NCBI GenBank assembly: GCA_963667875.2
Contig: CAXXGC010000002.1
Coordinates: forward strand, 434,001 to 498,000
Length of the DNA stretch: 64,000 bases
Direction: 5' to 3'
Source of the DNA: JAEXOD01 sp963667875
Lineage (GTDB): Bacteria > Bacteroidota > Ignavibacteria > Ignavibacteriales > Melioribacteraceae
Shown here: positions 36,823 through 46,046 of the stretch, piece by piece
How the letters are laid out: each line of letters opens with the position of its first letter
Numbering within the stretch: position 1 is the first letter of the stretch
Position numbers and translations under genes: made by a program
Notes under the pieces: model-generated
Database searches by the model: none
Told to the model about the DNA's origin: nothing
What the model saw: only the letters and a program-made list of their open reading frames with translations

Positions 36823-38511
36823 ATGAAACTTAGTAAAGCATTTATTCCAACACTTAAAGAAGTTCCTGCTGATGCAGTAATCCCAAGTCATATTTTAATG
36901 TTACGTGCCGGTATGGTGCGTATGCTTTCTGCCGGTATATATTCCTTTTTACCGCTTGGTTATAATGTATTACAAAAAATAGCCGGCGTTATACGTGAAG
37001 AAATGGAGGCAATTGGCGGCCAGGAGTTCCATTTACCCGCATTAAACCCAAAAGAAATTTGGGAACAAACCGGAAGAGTTGAAGCTTTTGGCGATACTAT
37101 GTTTCATATAAAAAACCGTGATTACGTTTTAGCTCCCACACATGAAGAAATTATGACTTATCATGCACGCGGAGTAATAACATCACATAAAGATATGCCG
37201 CAAATTTGGTATCAAATTCAAACCAAATTCCGTAACGAAGCACGTCCGCGCAGCGGAGTTATACGCGGCAGACAGTTTTTAATGAAAGACGCTTATTCAT
37301 TTGATTCATCTTTTGAAAATCTTGATAAATCGTACGAACTGCACAACCAAGCGTACCGTAAAATATTTGACCGCTGCGGCATTAAATATTTTGTTGTCGG
37401 CGCATCAAGCGGTGCAATGGGCGGCAGCAAATCGGAAGAATTTATGGTTAAATCGGATGCCGGAGAAGATACGGTTGCATATTGCGAACATTGCGGTTAT
37501 GCCGCAAATGTTGAGGTTGCAAATTCTATTGTTCCTTCAGTAGCCCGTCAGGAAATAAGCAAAGAAGTTTACGAAATTTCGACACCAAATATTAAATCAA
37601 TAGATGAACTTTGCGGATTTTTAGGCATTAACGAAACAGAAACCGCAAAATCGCGCGTATATATGGTTAACGATACACCGGTATTAATTTTAATGTCCGG
37701 CAACGATGAAGTAAACGAAACAAAATTACCCGCAATTGTAGGTGGTGATGCCCGTCCATGTCATCCCGATGAATTAAAAGAAATTTCAGGTGCAGATGCA
37801 GGATCAATTGGACCGATTGGATTTAAATATAAAATTTATGCCGATTTAAGATTAAAAGGAGCAAACAATTTATTTAGCGGCGCAAACAAAAACGATTACC
37901 ATATTGGCGGTATCGATTTGGAACGTGACGTTCCCGCTGTTACATACCACGATTTGCGTACAGTTAAAAGCGGCGAAACATGTACACGCTGCGGCAATAC
38001 TTTAGATGTATTTAAGTCAATTGAACTTGGTCATATATTTAAATTAGGCACAAAATATACCGAAGCATTAAACGCTACTTTCCTTGACGAAAACATGAAA
38101 GAACACCCTATTATTATGGGTAGTTACGGAATTGGCTGCGAACGTGTACTTGCTTGTTTTATTGAACAGCATAACGATGAAAACGGTATTATTTGGGAAA
38201 AATTACTCGCTCCGTATTATATCCAGTTATTAGGATTAAATATGAAAAAAGAATCGGTAATTGAAACCTGCGAAAACATATATAACAAATTAAACGAACT
38301 TAAAATACCTACCTTGTTTGACGATAGAAACAGTGTTCAGGCCGGTGTAAAATTTAAAGATGCCGATCTTTTAGGTATGCCGTTACAAATTATTGTAGGC
38401 GAAAAAGGTTTGTTGGAAAATTTGGTAGAAATTAAAGTTCGTAAAACCGGCGAAAGAATTAAAGTTTCGTTAGACGAATTATACACTAAAATTAACGAGT
38501 TATTAGCTTAA
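36823..38511 (+). CDS. proS: Prolyl-tRNA synthetase
   Basis: 562 residues, bacterial long type with the INS editing domain between motifs 2 and 3. Class II motifs are clear: LPLGYNVLQKI and EEMEAIGGQEFHLP (motif 1), KFRNEARPRSGVIRGRQFLMKDAYSFD (motif 2; the tract includes the TEEx-type ATP loop) and YGIGCERVLACFIEQHNDENGI (motif 3). The editing domain is at about 230-400 and the anticodon-binding domain at about 465-560 (DDRNSVQAGVKFKDADLLG). It charges tRNA-Pro and clears mischarged Ala. It stands alone between two repeat-bearing gaps. Confidence 0.97.
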   Translation: MKLSKAFIPTLKEVPADAVIPSHILMLRAGMVRMLSAGIYSFLPLGYNVLQKIAGVIREEMEAIGGQEFHLPALNPKEIWEQTGRVEAFGDTMFHIKNRDYVLAPTHEEIMTYHARGVITSHKDMPQIWYQIQTKFRNEARPRSGVIRGRQFLMKDAYSFDSSFENLDKSYELHNQAYRKIFDRCGIKYFVVGASSGAMGGSKSEEFMVKSDAGEDTVAYCEHCGYAANVEVANSIVPSVARQEISKEVYEISTPNIKSIDELCGFLGINETETAKSRVYMVNDTPVLILMSGNDEVNETKLPAIVGGDARPCHPDELKEISGADAGSIGPIGFKYKIYADLRLKGANNLFSGANKNDYHIGGIDLERDVPAVTYHDLRTVKSGETCTRCGNTLDVFKSIELGHIFKLGTKYTEALNATFLDENMKEHPIIMGSYGIGCERVLACFIEQHNDENGIIWEKLLAPYYIQLLGLNMKKESVIETCENIYNKLNELKIPTLFDDRNSVQAGVKFKDADLLGMPLQIIVGEKGLLENLVEIKVRKTGERIKVSLDELYTKINELLA

Positions 38512-39002
38512 AATAATTTTTAGTTTTTAGCATCTTGCAATATTAAAAAGTGATGTAATTCTTGTGATATGCTTGCAAGATGAACTGACTGTATTAAAAT
38601 TGGGGAAAGAATAGACTTAAAAGTGGCACGGCTCTGCCGTGCTTGGTTTTGGTGGTGTTGTGTGTGGTTACAAACATTGCACTTCGCTGAAGTGCTACTG
38701 AGTGAGTAAATAGACGATAACTGATTTTATAATAATATGCTGTATTTCATCAAATAATCCCGAAGGGATGACATGATTGTAGGGATGACATGATTGTAGC
38801 AAAAGCAGAAAAATAGTCGCAAAAACCCCGACGGGGTGACATTATTTGTTATATTAAAACAGCAATCATTATATATGTATTCCCTATTTTAACACAGTCT
38901 ATTTAGTTCGCCGGCTGTTTTTAATTGTCCAACGAACTCTACATATTTAGCAAAAAATTAATCATCAGAGGAATTTATTCCTCATAATATAGTTAAACCC
39001 TT
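38512..39002. repeat. Intergenic mosaic of hairpins and dispersed elements
   Basis: About 490 bp without a gene. It holds the hairpins GCACGGCTCTGCCGTGC (38625-38641) and GCACTTCGCTGAAGTGC (38678-38694), the sequence CCCGAAGGGATGACATGATT, an exact tandem duplication of 17 bp (GGGATGACATGATTGTA, 38765-38781 and 38782-38798), and CCCCGACGGGGTGACATTAT. The last is a relative of CCCGGAACGGGTGACATTGG in the array at 15.9 and 16.6 kb. Confidence 0.75.
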
Positions 39003-39686
39003 ATGAAAACACCCCAAAACAAATTATTTTTAGTTTCAACCCCCATTGGCAATTACGATGATATTACATTACGTGCGTTAAAAGTATTGCAGGAAGTTGA
39101 TTTTATTATCTGCGAAGAATATAAAGAAGGCTCAAAACTTCTTAATCATTTGCAGATTAAAAAACCGCTTACTTCATTAAACGAACATAACGAAAAAGAA
39201 TTAGCGTCCGATGTAGCTTTGGAAATAATAAATGGTAAAAGTGCCGCTTTAATTTCCGATTGCGGTACACCTGTATTTTCCGATCCGGGTCTGTTTTTGG
39301 TTGATTTTTGCATAAGCGCAAATATTCAAATAGTACCTGTTCCCGGCGCAAGTTCATTAATGCCTGCTTTAATAGGTTCAGGATTTGATATTAACAAGTT
39401 TTATTTTTACGGCTGGTTATCCCCTAAAAAAGATATACGCCGCTCGGAACTTAAACGAATTAAAGGGATAAGAGAACTGCTTGTAATTTTGGATACGCCA
39501 TATCGGTTAATTTCGTTATTAAAAGACTGTATGGATATTATGGGCGCAAATAAACCGGCTGTTGTAGCTTATCAGTTAACTTTGCCTAACGAAAAATATT
39601 TACGGGGCAGTTTATCCGAACTTTACAATAAAGCACTTGCCAATAAACTTAAGGGTGAGTTTGTATTGTTAATTAATAACCGATAA
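39003..39686 (+). CDS. RsmI-like SAM-dependent methyltransferase (tetrapyrrole methylase family)
   Basis: 227 residues. RsmI methylates the 2'-O of C1402 in 16S rRNA. Motifs: LVSTPIGNYDDITLRALKVL (7-26, the family start; usual form TPIGNLxD), CEE near 38, TSLNEHNEKE, AALISDCGTPVFSDPG and VPGASSLMPALIGSG. It lacks the roughly 50 C-terminal residues of standard RsmI (about 280 residues), as do many members from this phylum. A second full-length RsmI elsewhere in the genome is possible, so the target is not certain. Confidence 0.82.
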   Translation: MKTPQNKLFLVSTPIGNYDDITLRALKVLQEVDFIICEEYKEGSKLLNHLQIKKPLTSLNEHNEKELASDVALEIINGKSAALISDCGTPVFSDPGLFLVDFCISANIQIVPVPGASSLMPALIGSGFDINKFYFYGWLSPKKDIRRSELKRIKGIRELLVILDTPYRLISLLKDCMDIMGANKPAVVAYQLTLPNEKYLRGSLSELYNKALANKLKGEFVLLINNR

Positions 39687-39752
39687 TAATTTATTACCTT
39701 TAAGTTATATCTTATTTGCAGTTAATTATATTACATTTTGGTAAAAAATTAA

Positions 39753-40409
39753 TTAATTATCAAAATAAACAGCATAACCAACTTTTAGACTAAACTGATA
39801 TCCATTAAGTTTTATATTATTATTATAAAAGTCATAATTAATGCTGCCGCTTAAATAAAAATTTTTCCAAAAACGGCTGTCAGCAGAACTCCTAAATGGA
39901 TGAACCATTAAACCGCCTTCTGCTCTGTAATATAAACCTTCAAAAACATCATTAGTTTTTCTTCGCCCTGCTGTTTCAACAATCTGTCCATCAATTATTA
40001 TCTCTTGGTGATACATAGGAAGTCTACTTGTCTGCAACAAACAATACCCAAGTCCTCCACCAACATAAGGATACATGTCCAGACTTTGAGCAATCGGGTA
40101 ATACTTTACCGAAGCCCACATTTCACCCATATTAATAGTTGGGATAACAATCATGTAAGGAAAGGAATAAGGATCAAGAACAATTCCGCCATAATCTTTT
40201 TTAAAATCATCCGTTAACATGGATTCCGAGAATAAACTTAATCCCATACCTAACCCGACTTTACTGTTAACATCTTTTGTAAAGTTAAGCTCCCCGGTTA
40301 TTCCCTCGCCTATTATGGAATTACTATTTGAATTTCTATAAATATTATTACCAATCGAACATCCTTCAATAATTATAACCGCAATTAAAACCAGTATTTT
40401 TTTAGACAT
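39753..40409 (-). CDS. Lipoprotein with an outer-membrane beta-barrel-like body
   Basis: 218 residues. The lipobox EGCS (C17) follows a short hydrophobic segment. The rest alternates hydrophobic and polar residues with Gly/Tyr/Phe ends to the strands (VGLGMGLSLF, MWASVKYYPI, YPYVGGGLGYCLL, FYLSGSINYDF, YQFSLKVGYAVYF), as in small eight-stranded barrels; the last residues end in Phe-Asp-Asn. Function unknown. It converges with the RsmI-like gene. Confidence 0.7.
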   Translation of the reverse strand: MSKKILVLIAVIIIEGCSIGNNIYRNSNSNSIIGEGITGELNFTKDVNSKVGLGMGLSLFSESMLTDDFKKDYGGIVLDPYSFPYMIVIPTINMGEMWASVKYYPIAQSLDMYPYVGGGLGYCLLQTSRLPMYHQEIIIDGQIVETAGRRKTNDVFEGLYYRAEGGLMVHPFRSSADSRFWKNFYLSGSINYDFYNNNIKLNGYQFSLKVGYAVYFDN

Positions 40410-40741
40410 CGGCCAAACCCTACCTTTTAATAATTATATAAACTAAAGTAATTTTTTTGGGTTTTTAAATATAATGGCTTTGAGGAATATTTCAAATTTT
40501 ATTTTAATAATGTGCTAACAAAACCAGCTATTTATTTAATATTACGTAAAAAGATTTTCCAAATACATTAATATAAATTGAATTTGCTATTTAAGGTCTG
40601 AGGTCTTTTGATTGCATTAAAACGTTATTATTTAATTGAACGACCTATTTATTCAAGTAATTCGGTATCATTTTATTTTGATGTTTCATCTAATATTTTC
40701 GAATTATTTTACGTAGATAAACCACTCAGTGGAAACATCAA
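40410..40741. other. Intergenic stretch, no clear feature
   Basis: About 330 AT-rich bases. The only structure seen is a short palindrome of AAACATCAA and TTGATGTTT at 40733-40753 that overlaps the stop of the DUF1289 gene. Confidence 0.5.
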
Positions 40742-40924
40742 TCATTGATGTTTATCAACTTCTTCTTTCCTTGCTGCAATTAATTTTAAAACCTTTTCTT
40801 TTTGCTTTTCGCTAAATAAACCCCATTGCGCTATTTCATCAATTGTTCTAAAACAGCCTTTACATAATTTGGTATTAAAATTCATTTCGCAATTTTTTAC
40901 GCAGGGAGATGCAATTTTTTCCAT
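40742..40924 (-). CDS. DUF1289 family small Cys-rich protein
   Basis: 60 residues. The full DUF1289 pattern is present: SPCVKNCEMN, CKGCFRTIDEIAQWG and a basic helix with SEKQKEKVL. Four Cys (7, 11, 21, 24) probably bind a metal ion. The function is unknown. ATG 40924 has an AAAGG box upstream. It diverges from the AbiE operon. Confidence 0.88.
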   Translation of the reverse strand: MEKIASPCVKNCEMNFNTKLCKGCFRTIDEIAQWGLFSEKQKEKVLKLIAARKEEVDKHQ

Positions 40925-41000
40925 AATAACCTTTTATAATCTTAACACCATTATACAAAAAATAGTTTATATTTTAATTAGTTTGGCATAATCACAAAAT

Positions 41001-41029
41001 TTGACTTTAATATATTTCTTATTTATATT
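41001..41029 (+). promoter_or_regulatory. Promoter of the AbiE operon
   Basis: TTGACT (41001-41006), a 17-bp spacer and TATATT (41024-41029) are near-consensus. The transcript would start about 20 nt before the abiEi ATG. Confidence 0.7.
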
Positions 41030-41053
41030 GTTTTTAATATATATAAGAAATAT
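41012..41053. promoter_or_regulatory. Inverted repeat around the AbiE -10 box, likely operator
   Basis: ATATTTCTTAT (41012-41022) and its exact reverse complement ATAAGAAATAT (41043-41053) flank the -10 hexamer. Known AbiEi antitoxins repress their own promoter through inverted repeats, so this is the expected place for the operator. Confidence 0.6.
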
Positions 41054-41054
41054 T

Positions 41055-41672
41055 ATGAACTATATTAATTTTTATAACGAATTAAAAGTTTTCCCGGCAT
41101 TTACATTAACTGATATTAACAAGTTAAGCGGAAAAGTATATTATCCACAACTGTTTGAATGGCAGAAAAAAGGATATATTAAAAGAATTGCAAATAGTTT
41201 ATTTATTTTTGCAGATGCAAACTTAAATGATATGAAATTGTTCTATTTAGCCAACAGAATTTATGAACCATCTTACATTTCGCTTGAATCAGCTCTTTCT
41301 TATTATGGATTTATTCCGGAAGCTGTATACAGAATAACCTCCGTAACTACAAAAAAAACAAACATTTTTGAAAATGGTGGTTTAGTTTTTTCGTACAAAA
41401 CTATCAAAAACAATTTAAATTTTGGATATAATCTTATTCCATGGGAAAACGTTTCGATTAAAATAGCCGAACCGGAAAAGGCAATTATTGATTTTTTTTA
41501 CCTAAATACTACAATTAAAACATTAGACCATATAGAGGGTTTAAGATTTAATAATTACTCAATAAACGAAAAAGTAAATTGGCCAAAATTATTTAATTAC
41601 CTTAGTTTATACAATAATAAAAGCTTGTCAAATCGTATAAACCTATTAAAAAAATGGTTACAAAATGCTTAA
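41055..41672 (+). CDS. abiEi: AbiEi-type antitoxin and transcriptional repressor
   Basis: 205 residues from ATG 41055. A TTG at 41001 is in frame, but it lies in the promoter and would add a hydrophobic, non-family extension. The N-terminus (to about 70) is a winged helix (FPAFTLTDINKLSG, WQKKGYIKRIANSLFIF), followed by the AbiEi body with YISLESALSYYGFIPEAVYRITSVTTKKT and EPEKAIIDFFYL. In type IV systems this protein represses the operon and counteracts AbiEii. It overlaps the toxin gene by 8 bp. Confidence 0.88.
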   Translation: MNYINFYNELKVFPAFTLTDINKLSGKVYYPQLFEWQKKGYIKRIANSLFIFADANLNDMKLFYLANRIYEPSYISLESALSYYGFIPEAVYRITSVTTKKTNIFENGGLVFSYKTIKNNLNFGYNLIPWENVSIKIAEPEKAIIDFFYLNTTIKTLDHIEGLRFNNYSINEKVNWPKLFNYLSLYNNKSLSNRINLLKKWLQNA

Positions 41673-42465
41673 CATTTCCGAAATTGAAAAATTTTACGAT
41701 AATAATTTGCGTTATTTTAAACGAAATATTCTTAGAGAATATCTTCAATATAAAATTTTACAAATTATTTTTAATTCGGAATTTTCTACAAAGTTATCAT
41801 TTATGGGCGGCACTTGTTTAAGAATTGTTTTTGGAACTTTTAGATTTTCCGAAGATTTGGATTTTGACAATTTTGGTCTTACTTCAGAAGAATTCACTTC
41901 CCTTTCAGAAATAGTTTTAAAATCACTAATAAATGAAGGGTATTCAGTTGAAATAAAAGTTGTTAATAAAGGAGCATTCAGATGTTACATTCGTATTCCG
42001 AATTTACTTTTTGATAACAAATTATCAGGTTATAAGGAAGAAAAAATTTTAATTCAATTAGATACCGAAATTCAAAAATTCAAATATAAACCGGAAGATT
42101 TTTTGCTTAACAAATTTGATATTTTTACAAAAATATTTTATACACCAAAGGATATTTTGCTTTCACAAAAAATTTGGGCAATTCTTAACCGTAAAACTCC
42201 AAAAGGCAGAGATTTTTATGACACTTTGTTTTTATTTAGTTTAACCGGTCCTAACTATAATTATTTAGAAAATAAATCGGGTATTAATAATTTATTTAAC
42301 TTAAAACAGGAATTAATAAAGCGTATAAAAACTATCGATTTTAACCAACTAAAGGATGATGTAAGTCCGTTTTTAATAAATGCAACCGATTTAGGAAGAA
42401 TTGGTTTATTTTCGGAATACATTAACAATTTAGAAAAGTATATCATAAAAGAACCCAAAACTTAA
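41665..42465 (+). CDS. abiEii: AbiEii-type nucleotidyltransferase toxin
   Basis: 266 residues. The family motifs are intact: GGTCLRIVF (48-56), RFSEDLDFDNF (60-70, with S62, D64 and D66 forming the nucleotide- and metal-binding site), QKIWAILNRKTPKGRDFYD near 170-190 with the conserved Lys and Asp. Members act as GTP-binding nucleotidyltransferases; some add bases to tRNA ends and stop growth, giving abortive phage resistance. The catalytic residues are all present, so it should be active. It is the only defence-type system seen in this window. Confidence 0.92.
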   Translation: MLNISEIEKFYDNNLRYFKRNILREYLQYKILQIIFNSEFSTKLSFMGGTCLRIVFGTFRFSEDLDFDNFGLTSEEFTSLSEIVLKSLINEGYSVEIKVVNKGAFRCYIRIPNLLFDNKLSGYKEEKILIQLDTEIQKFKYKPEDFLLNKFDIFTKIFYTPKDILLSQKIWAILNRKTPKGRDFYDTLFLFSLTGPNYNYLENKSGINNLFNLKQELIKRIKTIDFNQLKDDVSPFLINATDLGRIGLFSEYINNLEKYIIKEPKT

Positions 42466-42672
42466 TTAAAAACAATCAGGTTTTTCGTTTACGTTATGGT
42501 ATTAATATTTTTTTTAGTTCAATTCAATATTATTACCATTTATTTGGCTCTTCGGTAAAACTATTGGCAAAGATAAAACAGATGTATAAACAAAAACAAT
42601 TAAAAATTGCCTCCGGTTATTATATGAACCATTATCTAATAATGCTTTAATTAATAATTAATCATTCATAAT

Positions 42673-44769
42673 TTATAATTGGTTTAATTCATTAACCAAA
42701 TTATCGGCTTTGTAAATCATTTTTAAGGCATATAATAATCCACCGGAATTCACTCCAACCGCCCTGTTATTAATTGGTGAATAAAAATAATTTCCGGCTA
42801 AACTTTCGTAATTTCCATCGAATATTAAACCAATAATTTCTTTATTTACATTAATTGCTGCACTACCCGAATTTCCGCCTACAATATCATGTGTTGATGA
42901 AAAATCAAGCGGCGTTGATAAATCGAAGTTTTGGTTAATTGTCTGCCACTTTAACGGCAGTCCCCAAGGGTATTGTTTTTTACCAAAAGATAAATACCTG
43001 TCGTACATGCCATAATATGTTGTTTTACCCGGTGCCAATGTTCCGTTATATTCATACCCTTTTATTACTCCGTCGCTAATCCTTAACGAAGACGTTGCGT
43101 CAGGCGAAAAATTGGTTCCGTATACTTTAAAATACATTTCGCCAAGCATTCTATTTAAATTTTCCGCTGTGGAATAAAGTTCATTCACTTTTGGAAGCAA
43201 TTCGTTTATTTTATCCATATATCTTTTATAAAACAGGATTAACGGGTCATTCGATTTATAAATGTCATCGGGATTATTATTTAACATAAATTCAAATTTT
43301 TCTTTTGAACCAAAAAATGAATTTTTAATTATTTCATCACAATACTGCTCGCTTGAATTGGAATTTAATTCAAACAAAAAATTATTTTTACCAAAGTTTT
43401 CACTTATATATTCAATTATTGCGGCAAACATTTTTATTTGCAGCGGATCATTAAATTTTTCGGGAATTAATTTCCTTTTTGTTTCAGTTATGTTAATATC
43501 CTTATAATCAGCTGCTCGCAAACTATCCGGCAGCATTAATTGATCAACCATTTTGAACAATTTATAAGTCACATCAAAATATACTAAATTAGTCCGTTTT
43601 AAATTATTTAATGTTTCATATTCATTGCCCATTGTTTCCATTTCGGAAAAAACAGTTTTAAGTGCTTCAAAAACATGTCCGTATTTAGCTGCCAATTCGG
43701 TATCAGCCATAATCCGGTCTTGAATATATTCCTCGGTTCTGTTTTTTTCAACAAAAAAATCACTATTTTTTAATGCAGCCAAATTACCCGCATACGATTT
43801 TTTAGAATTCCCCGTGCCCATCAAATTATTTAAATATTTAGTTTGTTCATTTGGTGTATTGTTATAAAAATATTCATAAACAGAATACATTTTGTTTAAT
43901 AATAAACATCGTTTTGCATAGGAATAATCTCTTATATATTTTAATTGGTACGAAGATAACAGCCTATCGGTATTTCCCGGTCTTCCTATAACAAAAGTTA
44001 ACTCGTTTTCCTCAGCCCCTTTTTCGCTCCATTTAAAATACTTTTCTGTTTTACAAGGTGTATCCAGCGAATCGTAAGCACGCAAAAAAGCAAAATCCAG
44101 TTCGTACCGTGGATATGTAAAATTATCCCAATCCCACCCTGTGGAAGCAATTTGAAACTCAGGCACCATAACCAGACGCAAATCGGTGTACCTTTTGTAA
44201 CAATGTAAAATATATTTTGCTCCGCTGTATAAAGGGATTATTTTACATACCAAATTGTATTTTTTATTATAAACTTGTTCAAGTGAATCTATTCGTAAAT
44301 TTATTAAATCAAATTGATCTGAACCGTGTTTGGTTTGTATGTCGGAAGTTAAAACTTGATCGGTAACATTAAACACATTCATCAGCTGATCGGCAAACAT
44401 ACCGGGAATTTTGCGTTCGTTAATCCTATCAGCCGCATAAAATCCATTAGTTAAAAAATCCTCATCCTTTTCCTGGATTTTAATTATCGCGTCACGCACA
44501 CAATGGTGGTTAGTCATAATTAACCCAAATTCGGATACAAAAGAAGCCGAACAACCGTTTCCCAGCTGTAATGCCGATTTCATTACGGTATTATACCATT
44601 CTGCATCAATATTTACATTATATTCCTTATTTATTTTTTCCACAGGTATGTTATCAAACGACCACATTTTTCCAAATTGAGCAGTGCTTTTATTATCATA
44701 ATTTTGCGAAAATATATTTGCTGCAAACAAAAAAAGAACAGCAATTATTTGAAGAAATCTTTTATTCAT
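42673..44769 (-). CDS. S46 family dipeptidyl-peptidase, DPP7-like
   Basis: 698 residues. Signal peptide 1-22, then the chymotrypsin fold split by a helical domain. Catalytic residues: H89 in TNHHC, an Asp in the DLR/YTDLR region, and S634 in GGNSGSAAINV. In S46 enzymes the residue 18 after the catalytic Ser sets P1 preference: Gly in DPP7 (hydrophobic), Arg in DPP11 (acidic). Here it is G652 in IFDGN, so a DPP7-type preference is expected. It cuts dipeptides from peptide N-termini in the periplasm. ATG 44769 has GAGG upstream. It ends the minus-strand run after the ABC permeases (13-bp gap), a plausible operon although the substrates differ. Confidence 0.93.
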   Translation of the reverse strand: MNKRFLQIIAVLFLFAANIFSQNYDNKSTAQFGKMWSFDNIPVEKINKEYNVNIDAEWYNTVMKSALQLGNGCSASFVSEFGLIMTNHHCVRDAIIKIQEKDEDFLTNGFYAADRINERKIPGMFADQLMNVFNVTDQVLTSDIQTKHGSDQFDLINLRIDSLEQVYNKKYNLVCKIIPLYSGAKYILHCYKRYTDLRLVMVPEFQIASTGWDWDNFTYPRYELDFAFLRAYDSLDTPCKTEKYFKWSEKGAEENELTFVIGRPGNTDRLLSSYQLKYIRDYSYAKRCLLLNKMYSVYEYFYNNTPNEQTKYLNNLMGTGNSKKSYAGNLAALKNSDFFVEKNRTEEYIQDRIMADTELAAKYGHVFEALKTVFSEMETMGNEYETLNNLKRTNLVYFDVTYKLFKMVDQLMLPDSLRAADYKDINITETKRKLIPEKFNDPLQIKMFAAIIEYISENFGKNNFLFELNSNSSEQYCDEIIKNSFFGSKEKFEFMLNNNPDDIYKSNDPLILFYKRYMDKINELLPKVNELYSTAENLNRMLGEMYFKVYGTNFSPDATSSLRISDGVIKGYEYNGTLAPGKTTYYGMYDRYLSFGKKQYPWGLPLKWQTINQNFDLSTPLDFSSTHDIVGGNSGSAAINVNKEIIGLIFDGNYESLAGNYFYSPINNRAVGVNSGGLLYALKMIYKADNLVNELNQL

Positions 44770-44782
44770 CTTTACCTCTTTG

Positions 44783-46045
44783 TTAACCTTTTAATCCGGT
44801 TGTTGCAATACCCGACATAATATATCGTTGAAAAATAATAAATAAAATTGAAATTGGCAGCATACTAATAACCGCACCAGTAAGCAATAAATGTCTGTTA
44901 TCAATATACGGTGATCTAAAATATTCTAATCCCAAAGGAACAGTTCTCAATTCCGGATTATCCAAAAATATTAACGGCCCCATAACATCCTGCCATGTGG
45001 CAACAAAAGTAAACAATCCTACCACTATTAAAACAGGAATACAATTTGGCATAATAATTTTGTAAAATATTTGAAATGGATTACATCCGTCTATTACTGC
45101 CGATTCATCAAGTTCTTTTGGCAGCGTAATCATATATTGCCGTAACAAAAACACATTAAAAGCACCTGCGGTAAAATGAGGGACAATAAGCGGTAAAAAT
45201 GTGTTAAGCCAGCCAATTGATTTATAAATTGAAAACAACGGCACTAAGGTAACTTGGGCAGGAATCATTAAGGTAGCTAATAAAAGAACAAATAATAAAT
45301 CTCTGCCTTTAAAATTTAATCTTGAAAACCCATAAGCCGCTAATGATGCCGATAATATTTGACCAATTACCGCTAATATACTTATTAAAAAACTATTTTT
45401 TAGATAAGTAAAAAAACCAATAGATTTTGAACCGTAACTTGCTTCCGGGCCGCGTAATGTTTCGGTGTAATTTTCCAACCGCATCGAAAAATCAACTACC
45501 GGAGAATGTTTTTTATTTAATAGAGTTTCAAAACTAACACAGTTTTTATTTACCAATTTGGGAACAAACAACAATTCTAAATTTTTATTTTCAAATTTTC
45601 TGTTCATTTGAGCGGCAGCAATAACTTCCCTGCCGTTTTCTATCAGCTTAAATACCGATACCTTGCCAAACCAAATAATTTTTACAGAATCAGGACAATT
45701 AAATATTTTAGCTGAATCACTTGGAATCCATTTAACAAATTGAGTGGGGTTGTAATTATTCAACAACATATAATAACCGCCGGATTTATTGCTTTTTGTT
45801 ATTATATCATTTGCATTATTTAATTTTAGCCATATTTTATTATCAGCTTCAAATATATTTTTATTGATAACAGTTCTAAAATCAGCTGTGCGAATTTTAC
45901 TTGGATAAAACGATGGCGGATTCATACTTATTGATTCGCGCGATTTAAAAGAGGAACTTATTACCCAATAAAACGGAAATGCCAATATTATACCAACCAG
46001 ACATAACATAAAATAAATAAATAACTTTTTAGTTTTATTATTCAT
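44783..46045 (-). CDS. Sugar ABC transporter permease, MalG-like, with an enlarged first periplasmic loop
   Basis: 420 residues, while MalG-type proteins have about 280-300. Helix 1 is at about 8-28. The region 35-205 is a large soluble insert between helices 1 and 2 (usually about 50 residues). Five helices follow from about 210. The EAA loop that contacts the ATPase is ESAVIDGCNPFQIFYKIIMPNCIPVL (about 318-343), and the C-terminus ends QRYIMSGIATTGLKG as in MalG. It starts 1 nt after the fusion gene stops and forms the permease pair with it. No ATPase gene is near, so a shared MsmX-like ATPase is likely. Confidence 0.88.
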   Translation of the reverse strand: MNNKTKKLFIYFMLCLVGIILAFPFYWVISSSFKSRESISMNPPSFYPSKIRTADFRTVINKNIFEADNKIWLKLNNANDIITKSNKSGGYYMLLNNYNPTQFVKWIPSDSAKIFNCPDSVKIIWFGKVSVFKLIENGREVIAAAQMNRKFENKNLELLFVPKLVNKNCVSFETLLNKKHSPVVDFSMRLENYTETLRGPEASYGSKSIGFFTYLKNSFLISILAVIGQILSASLAAYGFSRLNFKGRDLLFVLLLATLMIPAQVTLVPLFSIYKSIGWLNTFLPLIVPHFTAGAFNVFLLRQYMITLPKELDESAVIDGCNPFQIFYKIIMPNCIPVLIVVGLFTFVATWQDVMGPLIFLDNPELRTVPLGLEYFRSPYIDNRHLLLTGAVISMLPISILFIIFQRYIMSGIATTGLKG

Positions 46046-46046
46046 A

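Noticed and set aside
41001..41054. Longer abiEi from a TTG at 41001
   Set aside because: The TTG is the -35 box, and the added 18 residues are hydrophobic and unlike the family. ATG 41055 fits better.
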